Shown: in pieces, positions 1-5,318 of the stretch
Layout of the letters: each line of letters starts with the position of its first letter
Numbering within the stretch: the first letter of the stretch is position 1
Source: an uncultured Lachnospiraceae bacterium
Lineage (GTDB): Bacteria; Bacillota; Clostridia; Lachnospirales; Lachnospiraceae
Reading direction: 5' to 3'
NCBI GenBank assembly: GCA_934394615.1
Contig: CAKRRJ010000092.1
Location: 1 to 8,256 of the forward strand
Length of the DNA: 8,256 nucleotides
The notes under the pieces: model-generated
The model's database searches: none
What the model was told of the DNA's origin: nothing
The model's input: the letters and a program-made list of their open reading frames with translations, nothing else
Made by a program: the position numbers and the translations under genes

Positions 1-67
1 AGGTGCGTGGGAATCCGTATGACCGATGGTATTGAACGGATGGTAAAGTAAATAAATGCATCAGGGG

Positions 68-120
68 AAACCTGTTGCTGTTTGCAGAGAAATCTGTGGA
101 TGGCAGCAGGTTTATTTTTT
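68..120 (+). terminator. Possible intrinsic terminator hairpin
   Basis: AAACCTG (68-74) is the exact reverse complement of CAGGTTT (107-113), and an inner CTG/CAG pairing extends the stem after a 3-nt bulge. The right arm is followed at once by ATTTTTTT. A stem followed by a T-run is the form of an intrinsic terminator for a gene ending just inside the left edge, where short frames stop at 33 and 51. The loop of roughly 26-32 nt is large for an efficient terminator, so this is a tentative call. Confidence 0.3.
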
Positions 121-195
121 TGTCCGGAAAGTCAAAAAATCAGAAATGCATAGCTGCAGGGGAAGTGATCGAGTGTGCCGGTGGTCTTTTAATTA

Positions 196-516
196 TTGAC
201 CGAAAAAATAGGGTGTTTTTGTCGCCAAAAACGTGGACTTTTGAGGCAAAATACGAAAAAAACTACCGTTATTGGTTCACATTTACAAAGCAAGGGACTT
301 ATGTCCTACCTCCTTAGCAAGCCAGATAACTGGGTAACGACGATCGGCGACCTCGTTAAGCATGCAGTAGATCAGGAAAAGTCTGTTCGCAGCGGGTTAA
401 AGGAGCTTCATGAGCGCGGATATTACAAAAAAGTCCCGGTCCGCGATGATAAAGGACATTTTGTTTGCTGGCAGTCGACGGTCTACGAGACATCGCACTT
501 GGAAGAGATGCATTAA
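196..516 (+). pseudogene. Broken HTH replication-initiator-like protein
   Basis: The recognisable part is codons about 259-516. It begins with a segment resembling the start of the family (TTVIGSHL), then QSKGLMSYLLSKPDNW, then a winged-helix body (IGDLVKHAVDQEKSVRSGL) and a beta-wing-like end (ERGYYKKVPVRDDKGHF). This matches the N-terminal helix-turn-helix domain of replication-initiator or DnaD-like proteins common on phages, plasmids and conjugative elements of Bacillota. Family members usually have about eight to ten more residues between SHL and the SKGL helix and continue for well over 100 residues after the wing; both are missing, and the frame stops at 514-516. Residues before about 259 do not look like family sequence, and no good ribosome binding site precedes the TTG at 196. 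I infer an inactive fragment. Family recognition is fairly secure; exact limits are not. Confidence 0.6.
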
Positions 517-578
517 GGGTCGGAAGCATGTACCGTATTCCGAAGGAAAAATTCGATATGTGGCTCTCCGGCAAATAG
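507..578 (+). pseudogene. C-terminal scrap of an excisionase-like HTH protein
   Basis: In the frame of the ATG at 528, and open upstream of it, the translation is DALRVGSMYRIPKEKFDMWL followed by SGK and a TAG at 576-578. The pattern of a basic wing with VG-x-x-YRIPK-x-x-F-x-x-WL is the usual ending of small excisionase-family (HTH_17/MerR-like) DNA-binding proteins, which sit directly upstream of tyrosine integrases. Here only the last 23 or so residues survive. They are in a different frame from the HTH fragment just upstream and overlap its last codons, so a deletion or frameshift junction lies near 507-520. The position, 100 bp before the integrase remnant, supports an original xis-int pair. 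It is too short to be sure. Confidence 0.5.
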
Positions 579-609
579 GAGAATCAGGAGACGATTGGCA
601 AGCTGGGTA

Positions 610-637
610 TCAACAAATAGCCATTCTGTGGTATAAT
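610..637 (+). promoter_or_regulatory. Extended -10 promoter for the integrase remnant
   Basis: A perfect TATAAT (632-637) is preceded by TGG (629-631), giving an extended -10 element. The best -35 candidate is TCAACA (610-615; 4 of 6 bases, 16-nt spacer), which is weak but tolerable with an extended -10. Transcription would start near 644, inside the right arm of the inverted repeat at 613-653, giving a ~36-nt leader before the AAAGGA site (666-671) and ATG at 680. Confidence 0.55.
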
Positions 638-653
638 AATAGTGGCTATTTGT
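613..653. repeat. 11-bp perfect inverted repeat around the -10 box
   Basis: ACAAATAGCCA (613-623) and TGGCTATTTGT (643-653) are exact reverse complements separated by 19 bp that contain the extended -10 TATAAT. The arms therefore flank the site where RNA polymerase opens DNA. The geometry (arm centres 30 bp, about three turns, apart) suits an operator for a dimeric or tetrameric repressor, or arm-type sites for an integrase/excisionase. The function is inferred; the repeat itself is plainly visible. Confidence 0.6.
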
Positions 654-679
654 GATTTTTGCGCTAAAGGAAATCACAT

Positions 680-1044
680 ATGGACAATAAAAAGAACAAG
701 GAAAATACAAATCAGAACATTACACCTGTATTTTGGGATGAAAATGACGGGAAATGGCATTTTACGGAGAAGTGCCTGAATCCAGAGTCCCAGATACAGA
801 TCGTATTCTGGAAAATCCAATGGAGAACGTTACTCCGCGGAAATTTCAGCAGCCGTTAAAAAACTTTGTGGTTTACACAGAAGATGAGGTAAAAAAACTG
901 TTACGTGCAAGCTGGAAAACCATCCATTTTCTCGAAATCTGTCTGATGCTGCACGGGCTTCGGTATGGGGAAATCCGGGGACTCCGTTTTACAGATTTTA
1001 ATAAGAGAGAGCGGACGGTAACAGTCCGAAGGGATGCCGGGTAA
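680..1044 (+). pseudogene. Tyrosine integrase A, frameshifted and truncated
   Basis: A good ribosome binding site (AAAGGA, 666-671) precedes an ATG at 680, but that frame runs only 59 codons to a TAA at 857-859. The integrase-like sequence continues in another frame (from about 799 to 1044): ENPMENVTPRKF is the linker that follows the core-binding domain, then EDEVKKLL opens the catalytic domain. HGLRYGEIRGLRFTDF is box I, with the presumed catalytic Arg codon at 961-963. It stops at 1042-1044, so the Lys, His-x-x-Arg and Tyr motifs are absent, and most of the core-binding domain is also gone. Members of this family usually have 350-400 residues. Start-site signals are intact, so a short useless peptide may still be made. 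Call as tyrosine recombinase is secure; assignment of the first 40 codons to it is inferred. Confidence 0.7.
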
Positions 1045-1277
1045 GCGAATTGATCGCTCTGCGTTATCGGGATGTGGATTATAATAAAAAGGTGCTCCAT
1101 GTTACTGCGCAGGCGGGACGGCCCATAGACATATCCGGGCTTGAAAAAGGCAGCAGGACAAAACAACGTCTCGGCACAAAAAGCAGGAACGGAATTCGAG
1201 ATCTCCCGGTGCCTGGTTTTGTATTGGACGAGTTTCCGGAAAGAATCTGTTGCGGAAACGCGGGAAATACCGTATAA
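1032..1277 (+). pseudogene. Second tyrosine integrase fragment (B)
   Basis: Read in frame from 1032, the sequence gives GCRVSELIALRYRDVDYNKK, which is again box I of a tyrosine recombinase with the presumed catalytic Arg at 1038-1040. It is followed by a beta-strand region, KQRLGTKSRNGIRDLPVPGF (the typical threonine/arginine-rich turn before the next helix) and VLDEF. The frame ends at 1275-1277. Just before that, a neighbouring frame offers LLRKRGKYR, so another frameshift near 1235-1250 is possible. It has no start codon context (the TTG at 1050 lies inside box I) and no N-terminal domain, and I see no His-x-x-Arg or Tyr box in any frame up to the next gene. It differs clearly from integrase A in box I, so it comes from another recombinase rather than being its continuation. 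Confidence 0.65.
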
Positions 1278-1398
1278 TAATGCGGTCTGATCTGTACGTT
1301 TTGAGCGGATTTATCCGTAAAATGATGGAAAATCCGAATTGTGCGTATTTCAGAAAAAACTTTTTTTGTCGTAAGAGCGAAAAATATTATGCAAACTG

Positions 1399-1448
1399 TC
1401 CGTGAGAAAAAACCACTTGACAAGAATTTTTGTTTTTGCACTTACGGA
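1399..1448 (+). other. Long imperfect hairpin with TTGACA in its loop
   Basis: The 261-bp spacer 1278-1538 holds no recognisable gene. Within it, TCCGTGAG (1399-1406) pairs with CTTACGGA (1441-1448) over 8 positions (one G-U), and AAAAAC (1408-1413) pairs with GTTTTT (1432-1437) after a small internal loop. No T-run follows, so it is not a normal terminator on this strand. The loop carries a perfect -35 hexamer, TTGACA (1417-1422), but nothing like a good -10 lies 16-18 bp downstream. It could be an operator, a leader element of the downstream operon, or chance in AT-rich DNA. Confidence 0.35.
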
Positions 1449-1459
1449 GAAAATCAGTG

Positions 1460-1485
1460 AAAAAGAACTAAAAAGAACCAAAAAG
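1460..1485 (+). repeat. Short tandem repeat, 10-bp unit x 2.6
   Basis: AAAAAGAACT, AAAAAGAACC and a partial AAAAAG stand head to tail 54-79 bp before the radical SAM start codon. The unit length of one helical turn places the A-tracts in phase. It is probably replication slippage in AT-rich DNA; a bend or a protein site is possible. Confidence 0.5.
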
Positions 1486-1538
1486 CAGCGATGGACACAT
1501 CGCAAAAAACGTGAGAAATGTAGGTAAAATAAGGCTTT

Positions 1539-3407
1539 ATGAAAAAGTTAGCATTAAGTGATGAAATCCTTTTATCGGTGCAGCAGCCTGCCCGGTATCT
1601 AGGAAATGAGATGAACGTGGTCATGAAAGATCCGTCCACTGTGGACATTCGGTTTGCCATGTGTTTCCCGGATGTTTACGAAATAGGCATGTCCCACCTG
1701 GGCATGCAGATCCTGTACGCGATGTTTAACAGGCGGGAGGATGTGTGGTGTGAGCGTCTGTTCTCTCCGTGGACAGACCTCGACAAGGTGATGCGGGAGC
1801 AGCAGATCCCGCTGTTTGCGCTGGAATCCCAGGATCCAGTGAAGAATTTTGATTTTCTGGGCTTTACCATACAGTATGAGATGTGTTACACCAACATCCT
1901 GCAGGTGCTGGATTTAAGCGGCATTCCGCTGCATGCGGAAGACCGTACCGAGGAGGACCCGATCGTCATCGGCGGTGGTCCGTGCGCGTACAATCCGGAG
2001 CCACTGGCCACATTTTTTGATATGTTCTATATCGGCGAGGGTGAAACCCAGTACGATGCGCTCTTTAATCTTTACAAAGAGAACAAGAAAAACGGCGGCA
2101 GCAGAATGGACTTCCTGGAGGCAGCAGCTAAGCTTCCGGGCATCTATGTGCCGAGATTTTATGATGTGGCTTACAATGAGGATGGCACCATTGCCTCCTT
2201 TACCCCAAACAAAGAGGGTATTCCGGCTACCATCACCAAGGAGCTGGTTATGGACATGAACGATGTTCCGTACCTGGAAAAGCCGGTGGTTCCTTATTTA
2301 AAAGTTACCCAGGATCGTGTGGTTCTGGAGATTCAGCGTGGCTGCATCCGTGGCTGCCGTTTCTGCCAGGCAGGCAACATTTACCGTCCGCTCCGGGAAC
2401 GCAGCCTGGAATTTTTAAAGGATCATGCTTACAAGATGTTAAAGAGTACCGGACATGAGGAGATTTCCTTAAGCTCCTTAAGTTCCAGTGACTATACCCA
2501 CTTAAAAGAGATCGTAAACTTCCTGATCGATGAGTTCCAGGGCAAGGGTGTGAACATTTCCCTGCCGTCCCTGCGAATCGACGCTTTCTCTCTGGATGTT
2601 ATGAGTAAGGTGCAGGATATCAAAAAGAGCAGCCTGACCTTTGCTCCGGAGGCTGGCACCCAGCGCATGCGTGATGTCATCAACAAGGGACTGACGGAGG
2701 AGATTATCTTAAAGGGTGCCGCAGAGGCTTTCCACGGCGGATGGAACCGTGTAAAGCTGTACTTTATGCTGGGTCTTCCGACCGAGACCAGAGAGGATAT
2801 GGAGGGCATTGCCCTGCTGTCCGAGAAGGTGGCAGAGCTTTATTATGATGAGATTCCGAAGGAACAGCGCAACGGAAAGGTACAGGTCGTAGCAAGTTCT
2901 TCCTTCTTTGTTCCGAAGCCATTTACCCCGTTCCAGTGGGCGCAGATGTGCACCAAGGAAGAGTTCCTGGAGCGTGCTTACATCGTAAAAGATAAGTTCA
3001 AAGAAATGTTAAATCGCAAGAGCTTAAAATACAACTACCATGAGGCAGACCTGACGGTGCTGGAGGGTGTTCTGGCCCGCGGTGACCGTAAAGTGGCAGC
3101 TGTCGTGGAAGAGGTATATAAGAACGGCGCCATGTTCGATTCCTGGGGTGAGTATTTCAACAACGATACCTGGATGCAGGCCTTTGAGACCTGCGGCGTG
3201 GACCCGGATTTCTATACCGTAAGAGAGCGCAGCCTCGATGAGATCTTCCCGTGGGATTTCATTGACGCAGGCGTGACCAAGGAGTTCCTAAAGCGTGAGT
3301 GGCTGACTGCCATCAGCGAGAAGGTAACTCCAAACTGCCGTCAGCAGTGTTCCGGCTGCGGCGCGAGAAAATTTGGAGGAGGCGTCTGCTTTGAAGATAA
3401 GAATTAA
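1539..3407 (+). CDS. TIGR03960-type B12-binding-domain radical SAM protein
   Basis: This 622-residue protein has a cobalamin-binding-like N-terminal domain (about 20-180, with FPDVYEIGMSHLGMQILY and a GGGP loop near 162) and a radical SAM core (about 255-470). The [4Fe-4S] motif is C269-x3-C273-x2-C276 within RGCIRGCRFCQAG, which would bind the cluster that cleaves S-adenosylmethionine. No classical Asp-x-His-x-x-Gly cobalamin ligand motif is evident, so actual B12 use is doubtful. The C-terminus carries a second C600-x3-C604-x2-C607 set plus C617, possibly for a further metal centre. Length and architecture fit the TIGR03960 family, whose substrate is not known to me. The ATG at 1539 gives the normal family N-terminus (KKLALSDEILLSVQQPARY), although the site before it (AAGG, 1531-1534) is weak and close. 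It overlaps the next gene by 17 nt. Related proteins occur with, or fused to, the DUF2344 protein encoded next, so the two probably act together. Confidence 0.9.
   Translation: MKKLALSDEILLSVQQPARYLGNEMNVVMKDPSTVDIRFAMCFPDVYEIGMSHLGMQILYAMFNRREDVWCERLFSPWTDLDKVMREQQIPLFALESQDPVKNFDFLGFTIQYEMCYTNILQVLDLSGIPLHAEDRTEEDPIVIGGGPCAYNPEPLATFFDMFYIGEGETQYDALFNLYKENKKNGGSRMDFLEAAAKLPGIYVPRFYDVAYNEDGTIASFTPNKEGIPATITKELVMDMNDVPYLEKPVVPYLKVTQDRVVLEIQRGCIRGCRFCQAGNIYRPLRERSLEFLKDHAYKMLKSTGHEEISLSSLSSSDYTHLKEIVNFLIDEFQGKGVNISLPSLRIDAFSLDVMSKVQDIKKSSLTFAPEAGTQRMRDVINKGLTEEIILKGAAEAFHGGWNRVKLYFMLGLPTETREDMEGIALLSEKVAELYYDEIPKEQRNGKVQVVASSSFFVPKPFTPFQWAQMCTKEEFLERAYIVKDKFKEMLNRKSLKYNYHEADLTVLEGVLARGDRKVAAVVEEVYKNGAMFDSWGEYFNNDTWMQAFETCGVDPDFYTVRERSLDEIFPWDFIDAGVTKEFLKREWLTAISEKVTPNCRQQCSGCGARKFGGGVCFEDKN
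3375..3382 (+). promoter_or_regulatory. RBS inside radical SAM gene, sets the DUF2344 start
   Basis: GGAGGAGG is a near-perfect Shine-Dalgarno sequence placed 8 nt before the TTG at 3391, while the earlier in-frame TTG at 3373 lies upstream of it and has no site of its own. It also encodes part of the Gly-Gly-Gly stretch between Cys607 and Cys617 of the upstream protein. Confidence 0.75.
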
Positions 3408-4104
3408 ATTTGCCAAGGAAGGCACCATGAAATTCATCGGCCATCTGGATATCATGCGTTACTTCCAGAAGGTCATGCGCCGGGCGGATGTGGATATCCG
3501 CTACAGTGAGGGCTTCAGCCCGCATCAGATCATGTCCTTTGCGTCCCCGCTGGGCGTGGGACTGGAAAGCCGCGGCGAGTACGTGGACATCGAAGTGCTG
3601 AGCACCGATTCATCGAAAGAAATGCTGCGCCGCATCAACGAAAATATGGTAGCAGGCGTGGAAGCGCTTGCCTATAAGCTGCTTCCGGATGATGCCGGAA
3701 ACGCCATGTCTTTAGTGGCAGCCGCTGATTATGAGGTCCGTTTCCGGGAAGGTTATGAACCGGTCGATCCGGATGCGTTCTTTGCCGGAATCCCGGCATT
3801 CCTGGAAAAAGAAGAGATCATGATGCTGAAAAAGACGAAAAAAGGCGAGAAAGAAATTAACATCCGTCCGCAGATCTACCAGATGGAAGCCCGTCCGGAC
3901 CATACCATCTTTTTACAGATTGCGACCGGAAGCGCGGCGAACTTAAAGCCGGATGCGGTACTTCGCGCTTACGCGGAAAACCGCGGTGAGGCACTCAGCG
4001 AGTTTGCCCTGATGGTAACCCGCCTGGAAGTATACGCAAATAAGGGTACAGAAGAGAAACACGAATTTGTGACCTTGGATTCATTTGGAGAAGACATTGA
4101 ATAA
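3391..4104 (+). CDS. DUF2344 / TIGR03936 family protein
   Basis: Read from the TTG at 3391, this protein has 237 residues and begins KIRIKFAKEGTMKFIGHLDI, the normal N-terminus of this family, followed by the conserved MRYFQKVMRRA and SEGFSPHQIMSFASPLGVGL segments. An in-frame TTG at 3373 would add six residues but lacks a ribosome binding site. No signal peptide or membrane segment is visible, so it should be cytosolic. In other bacteria the same domain is found fused to the C-terminus of the radical SAM protein encoded just upstream, so the two are probably subunits of one enzyme or an enzyme and its substrate-presenting partner; the reaction is unknown. The start overlaps the upstream gene by 17 nt, and the end overlaps the RNase E/G start by 8 nt, so translation of all three is likely coupled. 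Confidence 0.88.
   Translation: MKIRIKFAKEGTMKFIGHLDIMRYFQKVMRRADVDIRYSEGFSPHQIMSFASPLGVGLESRGEYVDIEVLSTDSSKEMLRRINENMVAGVEALAYKLLPDDAGNAMSLVAAADYEVRFREGYEPVDPDAFFAGIPAFLEKEEIMMLKKTKKGEKEINIRPQIYQMEARPDHTIFLQIATGSAANLKPDAVLRAYAENRGEALSEFALMVTRLEVYANKGTEEKHEFVTLDSFGEDIE
4087..4090 (+). promoter_or_regulatory. RBS deciding the RNase E/G start
   Basis: GGAG followed by a 6-nt gap leads to TTG at 4097. The alternative TTG at 4085 overlaps this site and has no purine-rich sequence at the right distance. The site lies within the last codons of the DUF2344 gene. Confidence 0.6.
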
Positions 4105-5284
4105 ACTGATCGTCACCCGTTGGAACAGCCGTATTCTGACTGCCCTGGTCTCCGAGAAAGCTGCGATTGAGCTGGGGCTGGCAGATACGACATCCATCCT
4201 GGGTAATATTTATATTGGAAAAGTAAAAAAGATCGTCAAAAACTTAAATTCTGCTTTCGTAGACTTTTCTGAAGGCCGCACCGGCTATTACAGCCTCACA
4301 GACAACAAAGTGACACTGTTTGCCGACGGTCATGAGGGAAAGCTCAAGGAGGGCGATGAGATCATTGTGCAGGTGGCAAAGGATGCCGTAAAAACCAAGG
4401 ATCCGGTTTTGACTGGAAATTTGAATTTTTCCGGCAAGTATGCCGTTCTGACTGCTGGAAAACGGGTTATTGGATTTTCTTCCAAAATCGAGGACCGGGA
4501 GTGGAAAGAGCAGATGCGCCCGCAGATCGAAGTGCTTCTTGAGGGAAAAAATACGGGCATCATCATCCGCACAAACGCATACGGTCAGGAAACAAAGCTC
4601 CTTCGGGAGCTTTCGGCGTTACTGGAGCAGTATGAGCGGGTGATGAACAATGCCCGCTACCGCACCTGCTACAGCCTGCTTTACGAGGCGGAACCGGATT
4701 ATATCAAAAGCCTGCGCAACAGTCCTTCCGGAAGTCTGGAGGAAGTGGTAACGGACCAGCCGGATCTGTATGCACGCCTGCAGGAATATTTTGAAGTTTC
4801 GGATATTTCCGAGACCACGGGGCTGCGTTTTTACGAGGACAAGCTCTTAAGCCTGACCAAGCTATACTCCCTGGATCATGAGATGGAACAATCTTGTCAG
4901 AAAAGGGTATGGCTAAAGTCTGGCGGATATCTTATAATAGAATGCACGGAGGCCATGGTGGTTATTGACGTGAACACTGGAAAGTATTCCGGCAAAAAGA
5001 ATCTCGCTGACACCATCCGCCTGATCAACCTGGAGGCCGCAAAGGAGATCGCGCACCAGCTTCGGCTGCGCAACCTCTCTGGCATTATCATGGTAGATTT
5101 TATTGATATGGACACCGAAGAGGATAAAACGCTTCTCATAGATACCTTAAGAGCGGCAGTGCGTCCGGATCCGGTAAAAACAACCGTCATTGACATGACA
5201 CCGCTTAATCTGGTGGAAATGACGCGAAAGAAAGAAAAGAGACCTCTCTGGGAACAGATCGCGCAGGTTCAGAAAGAATCGTGA
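4097..5284 (+). CDS. RNase E/G family endoribonuclease, short form
   Basis: The product has 395 residues from the TTG at 4097 (399 if 4085 is used). An S1 RNA-binding domain occupies about 33-110 (GNIYIGKVKKIVKNLNSAFV, GRTGYYSL). IIIRTNA (Arg158-Thr159) corresponds to the 5'-monophosphate sensor Arg169-Thr170 of E. coli RNase E. The DNase I-like catalytic part has VIDVNTG (Asp291) and VDFIDM (Asp334), matching the Mg2+ ligands Asp303 and Asp346 of RNase E. It should therefore cut single-stranded AU-rich RNA in mRNA turnover or rRNA/tRNA maturation. The protein ends soon after LVEMTRKKEKRPLWEQI: the Cys-Pro-x-Cys zinc-link that joins RNase E/G protomers, and the small domain after it, are missing, and no such motif follows in the next 34 bp in any frame. 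This makes it about 90 residues shorter than E. coli RNase G. The gene overlaps DUF2344 by 8 nt. Family assignment is certain; E versus G subtype is not. Confidence 0.92.
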   Translation: MNKLIVTRWNSRILTALVSEKAAIELGLADTTSILGNIYIGKVKKIVKNLNSAFVDFSEGRTGYYSLTDNKVTLFADGHEGKLKEGDEIIVQVAKDAVKTKDPVLTGNLNFSGKYAVLTAGKRVIGFSSKIEDREWKEQMRPQIEVLLEGKNTGIIIRTNAYGQETKLLRELSALLEQYERVMNNARYRTCYSLLYEAEPDYIKSLRNSPSGSLEEVVTDQPDLYARLQEYFEVSDISETTGLRFYEDKLLSLTKLYSLDHEMEQSCQKRVWLKSGGYLIIECTEAMVVIDVNTGKYSGKKNLADTIRLINLEAAKEIAHQLRLRNLSGIIMVDFIDMDTEEDKTLLIDTLRAAVRPDPVKTTVIDMTPLNLVEMTRKKEKRPLWEQIAQVQKES

Positions 5285-5318
5285 CAAAATTACGAGGGGA
5301 AAGCAAAGGGGATGCAAC

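Noticed and set aside
1..51. Possible C-terminal end of a gene entering from the left (frames stopping at 33 or 51).
   Set aside because: Only 10-16 residues are visible in either frame, with no recognisable motif, so no product or frame can be chosen.
75..317. 80-codon open frame from a TTG.
   Set aside because: There is no ribosome binding site, the composition resembles no family, and it overlaps the HTH fragment in another frame; probably a chance opening in decayed DNA.
410..655. 81-codon open frame overlapping the HTH and excisionase remnants.
   Set aside because: Its residues do not resemble a protein family, while the other two frames do; it also runs through the promoter and inverted repeat.
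680..1277. Programmed frameshifting to join the integrase pieces into one functional protein.
   Set aside because: Box I occurs twice and the His-x-x-Arg and Tyr boxes are missing, so no frame change could restore a working enzyme.
1079..1441. 120-codon minus-strand open frame opposite integrase B and the spacer.
   Set aside because: The plus strand carries clear integrase motifs here; the minus-strand translation is Phe/Ser-rich and shows no motif.
1525..1530. TAAAAT as a -10 box for the radical SAM gene.
   Set aside because: No -35 element stands 16-18 bp upstream, and transcription would begin only about 2 nt before the ATG.
5285..5318. Riboswitch (for example a c-di-AMP type) ahead of trkA.
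   Set aside because: The 34-bp gap is too short for such an element and contains little beyond the ribosome binding site.
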